Of a stretch of 64,000 nucleotides of DNA, positions 33,875 through 44,297 are shown piece after piece. How positions within the stretch are numbered: position 1 is the first letter of the stretch; every line of letters starts with the position of its first letter. Source of the DNA: Fistulifera solaris (taxonomy: Eukaryota; Bacillariophyta; Bacillariophyceae; Naviculales; Stauroneidaceae); assembly GCA_030295235.1 (NCBI GenBank), contig AP026147.1, positions 124,001 through 188,000 of the forward strand, read 5' to 3'. The notes under the pieces are model-generated. The model ran no database searches and had not been told where the DNA came from. It saw only the letters and a program-made list of their open reading frames with translations. A program made the translations under genes and the position numbers.

Positions 33875-34280
33875 TTTGTTTATTGAAGAAAAGAAAGAAG
33901 ATTAATAAGGAATGCGACTCGAATGCTTTCGTTCGTTCGTTTTGTCGTCGCCGACGATGCGTGTTGCGACGCGAGAAACAAAAGTTCAACCGCATCCACG
34001 GAAAAATGTGCGGCGCGGATGGAAGGACTGCATTCAGTATAAAGCTGGGTGTAACCAAACCGGTTATAAACACGTTGTATACTTAACATATACGACACGG
34101 TCGTCCGATGCTTCCGACAACAGGTTATGAGGTCAACATTTCGACCGTTCATAAAACATGGACGCGATCGCGATCTCGCATCGTCGTTTGTTTTACTTTT
34201 TGATAACCAAGAGAGACGGCTGGAAACATAATTGTCTCGATTCTTATCATCGTGCTTGTTTGAAGAACTAAAAAGTCATC
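33875..34280. promoter_or_regulatory. Divergent promoter region AARS / EBP1
   Basis: 406 nt between two translation-related genes transcribed divergently. No specific site was assigned. Confidence 0.4.
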
Positions 34281-35878
34281 ATGTCAGATACAGAGGACGA
34301 CAAAGTAGCGACGGAAGAAGAGAAGGAAGAAGTTACGGATCTTTCCGATAGGTACGTAAAGGCAGGTTGAGGTTCCCATTGGGGCGATGCGGCTCTCTCA
34401 CTTGTCACAACACAAACAGCGATGTCTGCACGAAATACCAAGAAGCCGCCAAGATTGTCAATCTCGCTCTGCAGGGATTGGTATCGCAATGCGTTCCCGG
34501 CGCCAGTGTTTTGGATTTGTGTGAATTCGGACACACCGTCATCCACACGCAAGCCCAAAAACTCTTTACCAAAAAAAGTCGATGGACGCAGTATCGATCG
34601 GGGTGTCGCGTTCCCGGTTTGCATATCGGTGAATGATGTGGTTTGTAACTTTAGTCCTTTGCCGACGGACGAAACGGTGAGTTCCTTGTTCGTCAACGTC
34701 ATCCTTTTTCGTCCTGTCTCGGTCACTATCAAGTGCGAAACGAATGTATGCTGTCGTTTCCTTTTATAAGGAAACCGGTATACTGTGACCCTCGTACAGA
34801 CCCTTGGCAAAACGGCAGGTATAGAAACGCACAGGTAGTTGATCTCGTTTGAGTTGACTCTTCGAAAGATTGTCCTTGAATCGACGATCCTGCTTGCATT
34901 GGAAGGGCTTTCTCATCCGATACTGGAGTGTTTTTCACTCGAGACCCTCTGTTATCATGGTTGCATGCTCTATTGGAAGGTGCCTCACCCACATTACTAA
35001 TATTACTACAGGCCCCTCTCAAAGCGGGAGATGTCGTCAAGATGGATTTGGGATGCCACATTGATGGATACATTGCGGTGGCGGCGCATACGTGTGTTGT
35101 GCCCGCAGCACCGGATGCTCCTCCCACGGTCGAAAAGGAAGATACGGGAAAGGTTGCAGTCGCGGCTTACAATGCCATGTTGGTGGCGGCGGCCGCCATT
35201 TCGGCCGGTGCGAAAAACACGGATGTCACGGCGGCCGTGGAGCGTGTCGCGAAAGCCTACGGGGTCACTCCCATTCATTCCGTGCGCATGCACCAAATGA
35301 AACGTTATGTACTCGATGGCGTCAAGGAAGTGGCCTTGAAAGCACCCAGTCCGGACGATGACATGGAAGAGAAGTTGCCGGAGTGCACATTTGAACAGTT
35401 TGAAGTGTATGCGGTGGATGTGGCGATGAGTACGGGAGATGGCAATGCTCGTCCGGGGGACTTGCGCACGACCATCTACAAGCGCAACGTGGAGCAGCAG
35501 TATTCACTCAAGGTACAAGCGAGTCGTGGTCTGCTGGCAGATGTGGACAAGAACTTCCCCACATTACCCTTTACAATGAGACATTTACAAGACTTGCGCC
35601 GGGCTCGCTTGGGATTGCCGGAATGTGTGTCACACGGTCTTCTGACACCCTATCCCGCCTTGCACGATCATTCCGGTGTCGTCGCCCACTTCAAATGCAC
35701 CGTCCTATTGCTCCCTTCCGGAAATACCCGAGTCACTGGATTAGATCTACCCGGATATTTCACAACCACTGTGGAACCAGATGCTGACACTGCCACAGTT
35801 CTCAAACAACTCGAAGAGGAAGCTGCCAAGAAGGCTGCACGAAAGGCTGCCAAGAAGAATAAGAAGTCGAAAAAATAA
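34281..35878 (+). CDS. PA2G4: EBP1/PA2G4 homologue (aminopeptidase-fold ribosome factor)
   Basis: EBP1 has the methionine aminopeptidase fold without activity and binds the ribosome exit tunnel and rRNA to control growth. Exons 34281-34351, 34420-34676 and 35012-35878 encode about 398 residues once one A is removed from A7 at 34570-34576. Motifs are CTKYQEAAKIVN, GVAFPVCISVNDVVC, and APLKAGDVVKMDLGCHIDGYIA after intron 2. The C-terminus is a Lys-rich tail (KKAARKAAKKNKKSKK), the nucleolar/RNA-binding end of EBP1. The metal-binding residues of true aminopeptidases are not all kept, as expected. Intron 2 is 335 nt, four to five times longer than most introns here. Confidence 0.92.
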
Positions 35879-36073
35879 GCGGAGTGACAGGTATTTTTAT
35901 TGAAATCTTTATCACTCTAACGAATGGCGGATAGAAATAAAAAGGCGATTAACAATGGAGACGTTACAAGCTTATGTTGTAGACACTCTTCAAGTTACAA
36001 TACATGCGCGTTTTGGGGAATTACACGAGAAATGATTACAACTTGGACGTCAAGCTATGCGAGATCACCGAGA

Positions 36074-36922
36074 TCATAAATCAGTGCGACAAAAGGGGAT
36101 GATTACTATTGTGGGCTTGCGCCTAGTATGAGGCGTAAAAGTGAATCCGTGAATGATTGTTGATCGTGAATGAATCGCGACGATCCTCAAAGCTTTCGCT
36201 TTTTGTTGAGGAGTAAACGGGCCCGACAGGACACAGAAAATAGTAGGTCTTGCGATAGCAACTTCTAACGTATTCAGCGCCGCAATTGTATGACTAACAT
36301 CATTGACATACATCTTATGCCACGTCTTCATCGACTTATGAGCACCACCATAAATCGTAAAGATATGTCGTGAAACTCTTCCCATGGTGATTAAAGCAAG
36401 CTCAACATCATTTAACGAAGCTAAAATCTCGGGCTCTCTTCCGATGGGAATATTGACAATTGATTTTTGTGGCTTTACTTCTCAGGCTCTCTTCCGATGG
36501 GAATATTGACAATTGATTTTTGTGGCTTTACTTTTGACTTATGACATGAATTACATATTGATAGATTTAAAGATTGATTTTTCCTTTCAAAGCACGTTCG
36601 TGGGGATATAATAACTTTAGATAGTAACCTTCTTTCTTCCGTAGATAGTCTTGACGTAATATCTGCAGGAACCTGATACTCTCTCTTGAAAAATGGAACT
36701 GGTACATCTAACGAAGAATCAGGCGTAAACCAATTCCTTTCTGATAAGGCCTTCAAAGATATCGTAGCTGCATTTCGATGATCTAGTTGCGTGTTGCAAA
36801 TGCAGCACGCTTTCTTTTAGCAACCACAGACGCACCATCCATATCTACAAACAGAGACTTCGCGCGCTTCGTCTTCACCGCTTCTCGGATTCTATTTTTC
36901 TTGGTAGAGCTGATCATAATAC
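36074..36922 (-). mobile_element. Helitron-like element remnant (helicase-like N-terminal domain)
   Basis: On the minus strand three broken ORF pieces join into one recognisable segment. A basic start (MISSTKKNRIREAVKTKRAK) is followed by SERNWF...REYQVPADITSRL. Then comes ICNSCHKSKVKPQKSIVNIP, then GREPE continuing LASLNDVELALITMGRVSRH, and finally IYGGAHKSMKTWHKMYVND and GPFTPQQKAKALR. The Cys-x2-Cys/His finger, the IxNIPIG block and the GGAHKS/GPFT blocks are what I associate with the domain found in large Helitron transposases. No Rep, helicase or AP-nuclease part is nearby. The sequence is interrupted by a 53-bp tandem duplication (36432-36533) and other frameshifts, so it is dead. Confidence 0.6.
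36432..36533. repeat. 53-bp-period tandem duplication inside the Helitron remnant
   Basis: The 49-nt string beginning GGCTCTCTTCCGATGGGAAT at 36432-36480 is repeated exactly at 36485-36533. The period is 53, not a multiple of 3, so it shifts the old reading frame. Removing one unit rejoins the two flanking coding pieces. Confidence 0.9.
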
Positions 36923-36960
36923 TCGCGGTCTAAATCCAAAAACGTTGAAATCGAAGTTAT

Positions 36961-37056
36961 CGCACGATTCCGGATCACATGCAATGATGTTACGGCATGA
37001 ATAGATGAAAGCGAACGCACGATTCCGGATCACATGCAATGATGTTACGGCATGAA
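36961..37056. repeat. Direct repeat, 41 nt with 55-nt period
   Basis: CGCACGATTCCGGATCACAT and the following 21 bases at 36961-37001 recur without change at 37016-37056. The 14-nt spacer has the form TAGATGAAAGCGAA. A partial GGATCACGGATCACGG echo follows near 37126-37141. Confidence 0.9.
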
Positions 37057-37651
37057 CACGATACGCGACGGTTGCGGCGAAAAAACAAAAACCAGAGAAC
37101 ATCGAAATGAATGTGAAGATCGCATGGATCACGGATCACGGAAGCCGCAAAGAAGAAAGAAACAAAACTCAGTAGGAAATAGGCTAAATTCATATTGTAT
37201 TTATTAAATAGAAATAGTCATTGCTAACATCTCCTTTACAATACGGAATATAAAGTTAGAAGCTATAGGCTACTTTTCATCAGAGACTACATGTTTCTAC
37301 GCTGTCATGATCAAATTAAGACGATACTAGATAGGCTGTTTCTTGTTCTTTCAAATAATTTAGCTGTCTATTTTAATACAAAATAGTAATCTTCTTAAAA
37401 ATGACCGCAATTGACTATACTTCTTCTAAGTAGTCGAAAAAACCTTGCCCGATTTTTTTAGTACCTTCTGAACTATAGTAAATAGCCTAAAAATAGCCTG
37501 AAAAATAATGATGACTTCAAAAACCTCACCCCCCAAACCCCCCCTTCATCATCGAGCCGGTACACCAAAACGAAACGTTTCACTTTTTCGGATTACTTGT
37601 ACAGTACCTTTTACAGTACTCCGGCACCGGTATTATTTTTTGTCAACCTCA

Positions 37652-37711
37652 AATCTATCTATCTATCTATCTATCTATAATAGCGCGCTGTGTCCGTGTG
37701 TGTGTGTGTGT
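37652..37711. repeat. Microsatellites (CTAT)n and (GT)n
   Basis: About 6.5 tandem copies of a TATC/CTAT tetranucleotide at 37652-37678, followed closely by a (GT)7 run at about 37697-37711. Confidence 0.9.
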
Positions 37712-37907
37712 CACGTAACGTAACGCGCTCCCGGGTGTCTGAATCACGGGTGTGACGTTATCCCCGGGGATCGAGCCCCCGCTTGCGGCGGGCTAGTAAT
37801 AATAATGTCCCAAACCTTGATCGTTTTCGCGTTTCGGGGAGAAGTACTTTTCACTGCAGACTGTTCGCCTTCTTTGACTTTGTAGGGACAAGATACTTTT
37901 CTGAATT

Positions 37908-37962
37908 CTGATTGGCTCAAAAAAACCTTAAGTGTCCTTTACTCTGATTTCTGATTGGCTCA
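37908..37962. promoter_or_regulatory. Duplicated inverted CCAAT motif
   Basis: TCTGATTGGCTCA occurs at about 37908-37920 and again at about 37950-37962, each containing ATTGG, the complement of the CCAAT box. They lie about 550 nt upstream of the dioxygenase start, so a promoter or enhancer role is only a suggestion. Confidence 0.35.
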
Positions 37963-38491
37963 TAGATCCTAGCTACAACTTCGCTACAGTTTGTACGACA
38001 CTACAAATCGAAACGCCAATGGGCCAGAAGAAAGTGGAAAAGACCCGCGAAAACGCCTCGTAGTTTGGTTTTCGCTCGTTGGGATGATTCTCGTTTGTCA
38101 CCGCGTTGGCAGACAATTTTATTGATTTTGTGGCCATCGTCTTCGAACGACCATGGCCACTACCATGAAAAAAGCATTTGTCGGAAAAAGCACAGATGCA
38201 CGGTTTAAAAGAACTAGTAGCGTATGTGGCAAACGAAAGTCGGATACAAGTCGGTGACGAAGAGAGGTACGTTTCAGAAATGTTAATGTGACTCTATGGC
38301 ACCAATCCGAACACCTCGCCACAATACGAATTTCGGGGGTTGTTTGACACGTGCGGTTTGTTTGCTTCTCGGCAGAGCAAGACGCTCTCGGACCCGCTTT
38401 CTTGCATCGGGGTGGACCACCAAGCACATCACTTGTACATAGACACATTGGCTAATATTCACACTCTTGTTTTCTCCTACAATCAACAAAA

Positions 38492-39409
38492 ATGGATTCA
38501 CAAACGGACGGCAACCCATTGATGGACAACCCATTCTTTCCTGTACCCATCAGATGGAATATCCCTGAAATAGCCAAACATTCCGAATGCGGACTCAGCT
38601 CAGTATCGGTTTCTACGTTGCAAAAGTGCTTACAACCGGTCTTGGAGGGTCTGGGGCAGATTGACGCTACCGAATTGCTCGGTTTGGAACAAGTGGCTGC
38701 TGGTATGGGTCCTCAAATCAAAGAAGGGTACGTGTGATAGAGGGTTTCTGTAACGTTCGTTGAGTAACGCTGAGGGCTCAAACCTGCATAACTGACTTTA
38801 CACAAACCAGTATCCATGTGCGCCCTATTCATGATCTCATTACACCGAGTTGTGATCCTGGGACAGTTCGATACATTCACCTTTCCGAAGTAGAAGGTCA
38901 ATATAGCATGGGTGTTTTCATTTTCCCTCCCCCTGGCGGTCATCCCTTTGCACGATCATCCGGGTATGTGTGTTCTCAGTCGTGTTCTATACGGCGATTT
39001 GCAACGGAAGAGTCTCGATTTGGCACGCGAACAACCGGACGAGGAACCTGAAACGAGATCATGGATTCCTTGGACGCGGTCGGGGAAGCGGCGGAGAGAC
39101 TCGGACGTTCCGAAAGGCTCCAAACTGGCTTACAGGAATCGTGTCGACAATTTGCGCGCCCCGGATTGTACCATTCTATTCCCGTTCGAAGGAAATTTGC
39201 ACGAATTCGTCGCCGGCCCCCACGGTGCGGCAGTATTGGACGTGCTGCTGCCTCCGTACGATCATCAACACCACCGGGACTGTACATTTTTCGAGATCCG
39301 TGAGTGTGCCGACAAACTGGATGGCAATCGAGATAAAGTATGGATCACACCCACCGGTCAACCGGAAAACTTTCACTGCATTTCGGGAAGCTACGATCAT
39401 CTGGAATGA
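38492..39409 (+). CDS. ADO/plant-cysteine-oxidase family thiol dioxygenase
   Basis: Iron-dependent dioxygenases of this family oxidise N-terminal Cys of proteins (oxygen sensing through the N-degron pathway) or cysteamine. Exons 38492-38727 and 38811-39409 (83-nt intron) give 277 residues after removing one C from C5 at 38929-38933. The cupin core is clear: VRYIHLSEVEGQYSMGVF, then PLHDHPGMCVLSRVLYGDL with the two His ligands, and NLHEFVAG with the third. VLDVLLPPYD and RDCTFFE follow. The N-terminal helix (STLQKCLQPVLEGLG) matches the PCO/ADO layout. The protein-versus-cysteamine substrate cannot be decided from sequence. Confidence 0.85.
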
Positions 39410-39949
39410 CCAAGCAATTCGAATGCTCATCTACGCCATGTACCTAATCACACTCAATTTAACTTTCAACCTCTTCTTACAATAAAGCTACTCCTGTTGA
39501 AGATGCTCTTGTCCTAAATACAAAGTTACGTTACTACAAACCATCAATCTGTCGAGCGACAAAGAAATAAGTGCTGTTGATCCACAATTCATTGGCCTAT
39601 CTTGGGCCTAGAGACATAATGAACCTTAGCATTGTTTCGTCGAGCTCACTCCTCTTCGACCAGGCAGACAGGCGACAGGAAATCATGCGCGCGGGTAGCG
39701 CGTACGTCACGATCATTTTCATTCACGGTGCTCCTTGACTCAGAGCACCGAACATGACGTACCGGTACTACTACTATATACTTTCTGCTGGACAGTTCAA
39801 AACTTGAAACTAAAGTGTCGTCATCTGCCTCCAACACATCGTTGATGACTTGATGAGAGGCAGAAATAAAAAGCCATTCAACCTCTTGTTGTTAAAGTGC
39901 AATTCATAGTCCAGTCTCACCCAATTTATTCAAATACAACAATAAAATA
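39410..39949. other. Intergenic region
   Basis: 540 nt between two plus-strand genes. A TACGTCAC half-CRE is near 39702 and an imperfect inverted repeat (GGTGCTCC...AGAGCACC) at about 39727-39749. No gene was recognised. Confidence 0.4.
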
Positions 39950-40633
39950 ATGATTCGATCTCTTCTTTTCTCTTCCTTACTTGTCACGATGACTGCCGCA
40001 TGGACGATGACGGGCACTGCGGTATCGGGCTTTCACGGAGCCGTCGTGATGAGTCGTATGCCTTCGTCTTCCTCTTCAACGCTCCAAATGAAGAAAGGAA
40101 AATCCAACGTTCCCATCCAAATGCGCGGTCAATACAAAAGGCACAAGAATTGTCGCAAATGCGCCAAGAAATGATCGCGGCGAGTCAAGCGGGCGATGAT
40201 GGTTTGCCCGTCTTCAATCTATTTGTACGAACCAAACGTGGGAATGTAAGTCCAATTCGGGTAGGTGATTTGATGCACGACGAGTTCTCATTCTTTTTTG
40301 TGACAGATGTGGTACCCGTGCGGAAGCTTCAAAGGCGACGACCGATCCGCGGCCTTGACCAAGAGTTGGGCCGACAACGGGTTGTTGGCAGGTATTAGCA
40401 AAAAGCAATTGGATGGAGGTATTGCCGGTAGCTTGTACCGTGACTTGGACAAATTGAAAGAAACTATCTTGCGAGCGTTCCCGCAACTTCGCAAAAGTAA
40501 AGATGAACTGGAATTCGGGTACAAATTGTCCTTCAAGGGACTGGATGAAGAGAAGGCCAAAGAAATATTCGTTGTCGAGCCCAAGGAGAACAAGGGAGTA
40601 CTTGACAACATTAAAGATATTTTTAGCGGTTAA
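39950..40633 (+). CDS. HHL1: HHL1-like thylakoid protein, plastid-targeted
   Basis: Exons 39950-40245 and 40307-40633 (61-nt intron) encode about 207 residues if one A is added at 40136-40139 (A4 for A5). The N-terminus is hydrophobic and Ser/Thr-rich with a cleavable signal (SLLFSSLLVTMTAAW), fitting plastid import. After a basic KKGKSNVPIQMRG segment the domain reads GLPVFNLFVRT, MWYPCGSFKGD, then AGSLYRDLDKLKETILRAFP, ELEFGYKLSF and a GVLDNIKDIF end. This order matches plant HHL1 (hypersensitive to high light 1), which protects photosystem II. Conservation is moderate, so the function is inferred. Confidence 0.72.
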
Positions 40634-41131
40634 ATAATGGTGGTGCAGGAGTGGGGCAGAATAGAGATAACGGTTGGTATAGCTGTTCTAATTAGCGCGC
40701 AAAAATTTATTTTCTCGTTATTTTCGGTTACCAGAAGTATTTAGAGAGTATGGTGTGAACAAAAGTGATTGATTATGTAGCTAGATGATGAAAACGAATG
40801 AATGCTAATTGAGAGAAAAGAGAGATAAGAATTTGTAGACGACAAGATGTTGAGAAGCAAAAATAAGCACGAGGCTCCTAAAACCAATAACAGTGCGATA
40901 CGCTTTTCATAGTACAAAGTACAGTAGGAAAACCCAGCATTTTCTCCAAGGTTCGGAGCGGATCGCGACGACCATGACAGGGAGACCTCGATCCAAAGAA
41001 TCGCCGCGCTAGCGTCATTTCTTATCTTCACAGCATTTTCCTTGCGTGAATTATACAGTGCACAAGCCATTCGTGAGGCTTTGTAATATATATTATATCG
41101 CAAAAGTAAACAACACATTCTATTTGAAAAC
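40634..41131. other. Intergenic region
   Basis: 498 nt between plus-strand genes. The last 50 nt upstream of the proteasome start are AT-rich (ATATATTATATCG). Nothing else was recognised. Confidence 0.4.
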
Positions 41132-41929
41132 ATGGCATCCTCCGGTGCCGGCTACGATTTATCGGCTTCGACGTTCAGTCCCGACGGACGCATCTTCCAA
41201 GTCGAGTACGCCTCAAAAGCCGTCGAAAATGCCGGAACGGTCATTGGCATTAAAGCCTCGAACGGCATTGTTTTGGGCGTCAGCAAACCGTTGTTGCACA
41301 AAATGGTGGTCCCCAGCACGTGCAGTTACAAACGCATTCATTCCGTCGATGAACACGCGGGGATTGCCAGTACGGGCTTTTTGCCCGACGCCCGTCAACT
41401 GGTCGGTCGGGCCATCGATGAAGCCGCGAATTGGGAAGATCAGTATGGTGTCAAAGTGCCACCCGAGGTGTTGGCGGATCGATTGGGTTATTTCATGCAT
41501 TATTACACACTCTCGGGGGGATTGCGTCCCTTCGGGGCTTCGTGTGTGATTGGCGCATACGATCAAGACACGAAGCAATACAAATTGCACATGGTCGAAC
41601 CCAATGGTTCGGCGGCGAGTTATTATGGAGTGGCCACGGGCAAAGGCAAACAAGCGGCGAAAACGGAATTGGAAAAGTTGAATCTGCACAAGGAACCGTG
41701 TACAGTAGACGAAGCCGTCAAACATATTGCCAAGATTCTTACCATGCTGCATCAAGAAAACAAGGATAATGAGGGCAAGCCGTTGGAAATGGAACTCAGT
41801 TGGATCTGCGAAGCCAGTAAATACAAACATGTTGGTGTACCGAAAGCACGAATTGCGGAGGTAACGGCTTGGGTGCAGGAACAGCTGGAAGAAGAGGACG
41901 ACGACGAGGAAGAAGCCATGGAAGAGTAA
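41132..41929 (+). CDS. PSMA3: 20S proteasome subunit alpha-7 (PSMA3 type)
   Basis: 265 residues, single exon. The alpha-subunit signature YDLSASTFSPDGRIFQVEYA is at the N-terminus. It is followed by AVENAGTVIGIK, RQLVGRAIDEA and the GGLRPFGASCVIG block. The long acidic C-terminus (EEEDDDEEEAMEE) is typical of alpha-7/PSMA3, a regulator-binding tail on the outer ring. Alpha subunits lack the catalytic Thr. This subunit forms the gate and outer ring of the 20S core in the cytosol and nucleus. Confidence 0.96.
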   Translation: MASSGAGYDLSASTFSPDGRIFQVEYASKAVENAGTVIGIKASNGIVLGVSKPLLHKMVVPSTCSYKRIHSVDEHAGIASTGFLPDARQLVGRAIDEAANWEDQYGVKVPPEVLADRLGYFMHYYTLSGGLRPFGASCVIGAYDQDTKQYKLHMVEPNGSAASYYGVATGKGKQAAKTELEKLNLHKEPCTVDEAVKHIAKILTMLHQENKDNEGKPLEMELSWICEASKYKHVGVPKARIAEVTAWVQEQLEEEDDDEEEAMEE

Positions 41930-42061
41930 TAGCTTTACAACTCATACTGCTCATGGTATAATACTCTAATATTCATGTAATAAATGCAATACTAGAAAAT
42001 AGCCAGGTGAATCATATTTAGTGCACGCTCTCGTGCAGATGAGTGCAATATAACACAAATG

Positions 42062-43555
42062 TTATTCGGTCTTCTTTTCTTCCACGGTAGCCGAAGGAGT
42101 GAATTTACTTTTCAAGCAACCTTGCTGGAGCGCCAGGTCTTCAAAAGCTGCCAACAAGCTGGGTGCCGTCGGAACATCCAATGTCAAATCAGGCAAGATG
42201 GTATGAAGTCTATCAATTCCTTTCTTCACCTGATACTCTGACACGATGGCATTGCGCACGAGGAAGCCAAATAGCGCCACCATGGCATCCAGATTCGAAT
42301 GGGCATCGGGATCCCCATCTGCCTTCTTGCCATCTTTTTCCATGGCAGCGAAAACGCCTCGCTTGACCAATTCGTGATGAAAGTGCGCTGCTTCCAGCTC
42401 TTTCACGCAACGAGCCGCCTCGTCGAGCTCACAACTAAGCAAGTACTCTTGCAAAAGCTGGTCCATATCCTTCTTGAGATCTTCCACCGGACGGCCGTCA
42501 CCAGGTCCCCAGACTTTCTCTAAACGAGCCGTGCAATGTTCCCGGCTGAGCAAAGTCAAGGCCTTCTCAATCACCACATCTCCGGGACGATTGTTGTTCT
42601 GGTCGGACATGAATGCCGGAGGGAGTACCTCGTCCACTACAGCTCGTGCAAGGAATGAAGCCACAATCGTCTGTTTTTGCAACAGTACATGAGCTACGAT
42701 TGTACAATATTTTGAGCGACCAAAATCTTTTTCCGCCACTTACCGCCGCATCCGGTACATCTGTTTGCAAATCTTCCATAGAATCCAAAAGTTTCTCAAA
42801 TCCGGTCGTCATATCGGACATGGTCATCGGGGTGGGGTGTAAGCAGGTGAGCAGGCGACTGGTCAATTCACGAGACCGCGAACTCTTGTCGAGCGCCAAA
42901 CTGACGGCCTTTTGACAATTTCCGAATGGTATTCTTGACAACCTAGTTCCTCCAAAGTTCGAATCACTTCATCGGTATCCGCGGAATCGTAATACTCGTG
43001 GAGGCACTCGGTCAACTGGAGTTTGAATTCACTCAAGGTGAGGAGAGGACCATACACAGCTTTCGACGTTCCCGGATCGTATCCACGCTTCTCAACAACG
43101 TCAGACTCCATGCTACTCAGAATGTACCGAGACGAATCTTCCGCTTCATCGTAAATCGGATCTTTCTCATCAATGGGGTCTTTCTCGGCGTAAGAAGGAT
43201 CCATCAATTCTTTCCATTGACCTTTCCCGTGTCCGCCTTGTTTTTTGAAAGCGCTGTTGTAATTACCCGAGTCTTTGTCGGCGGTCTTTTTACGAGTAAT
43301 ATTTCGTTTCGCGGTGCCCTCGACGACCTTAGTCTCGTGTTCGTCTGGTTCGGTCGTCTTGGCGATAATCTTGGCGGCCTTGGCTTGAACTTCAGTAGAA
43401 ATGGCTCGAACACCTTCACCCGTAGGATTGTGCACTTTGCCCTAGATAGGAGGCACGTGTAAGTGTTTGTTGCGGCCGAATTCACGCAAAAGGGGGCCAG
43501 AGTGACGTACCATGGTGCTGACAGTAATTTCAGGACGCTTCGCGAATTCGGCCAT
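42062..43555 (-). CDS. PDCD4: PDCD4-like protein with two MA3 domains
   Basis: PDCD4 inhibits translation by binding eIF4A through tandem MA3 domains. Exons 43555-43511, 43442-42744 and 42670-42062 give about 450 residues (human 469). Two compensating single-base corrections are needed: T4 at 42910-42913 should be T5, and C4 at 43440-43443 should be C3. The N-terminal module has TAKRNITRKK and KKQGGHGKGQWKELMD, comparable to PDCD4's KKGGAGGKGVWG. MA3-1 begins LTEFK-like (LTLSEFKLQLTECLHEYYDS) and MA3-2 has AARCVKELEAAHFHHELVKRGV. The linker TIVASFLARAVVDEVLPPAF matches PDCD4's FIARAV segment. eIF4G is also encoded in this window and carries an MA3 domain that could compete for eIF4A. Confidence 0.9.
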
Positions 43556-44297
43556 GACAATAATAATGATATTGTGACGGTAGTAAATTGAATTAATAAG
43601 GGTTGCTTTGAAAAATGATTTCTCTTTCCTTTTATCAATCAGCAGGAGAAGGGGTAAGGGTTGATGACAATTTTACTCACGATCGCGCTCGACTTGCGTG
43701 TCAAATGGATCTTGGATCCTCACAACAACGAAAAAATAACAACAAAACCGGCTCTTCGCAAAAAGCTCGTTATTTTGCGCTTCGTCGTATGACCGAATGT
43801 CATGTTCTGTTCCGGTGACACTTTTCTATCGTCTTTGGAGTGCAAATGGAGTCATGGTACGACGTTTTGACGTAATACGAAGGCTACGACCGAAATTCGC
43901 CTTCGTGCGCGGCATGTGCGCGGCACGTTGCTAGGATCCGAACACCTTCCTTGCCGAACACTGCATCCTGGCTTAGTTTTTTTTTGTCAAATATTCGTCC
44001 AAAGAGCGAGATAACGGTCTCTCTCTAGCTTGACAAGAGAGAAGAGAGCGATCAATCACATTAGGCTACTGACAAAGTTGAAAACAAAAGCTGCAAGTGA
44101 TGCAATAAGAGAGATCCATGCATCGTCGGCGAGGTGCAGTTCGAAAGAACATTATTTTATCTAACTTCAATCCGTCGAGCGCAATACATATATTTGCCGA
44201 TACTCCATACAAGAAAACTATAAGATTGGAGAAATTTATCAGCATTTATTCCGATAGGATAAAAGGTTCCTCTCGGTCACGATGGTGCTTCTACTCC
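43556..44297. other. Intergenic region
   Basis: 742 nt between two minus-strand genes sharing a module. It includes a T-run at 43977-43986 and CTCTCT/AGAGAG stretches at about 44020-44050. TTTTGACGTAAT near 43866 resembles a half-CRE. No gene was recognised. Confidence 0.4.

Larger units (their letters stand above)
36923..38491. other. Gene-poor interval
   Basis: About 1.6 kb without a supported gene. It holds the 55-nt-period repeat, AT-rich sequence to about 37500, a (CTAT)n microsatellite, a short (GT)n and two copies of a 13-nt string containing inverted CCAAT. The last part is the 5' side of the thiol dioxygenase gene and may contain a noncoding exon ending near 38265 (GAGAG before GTACG). 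Confidence 0.5.

Noticed and set aside
34268-34810. 180-residue minus-strand ORF over EBP1 exons 1-2
   Set aside because: It overlaps conserved EBP1 coding sequence and has no family resemblance.
37765-37781. Stem-loop CGGGG-ATCGAGC-CCCCG resembling a tRNA T-arm
   Set aside because: No matching acceptor, D or anticodon stems upstream. The sequence before it is microsatellite and unrelated.
38153-38270. Possible coding first exon (MATTMKKAFVGKST...) of the thiol dioxygenase
   Set aside because: The frame hits a stop before the GTACG donor, and the downstream exon has its own good start at 38492. It may be a noncoding exon.
41213-41830. Antisense frame inside the proteasome subunit
   Set aside because: The proteasome signature on the plus strand is unambiguous.
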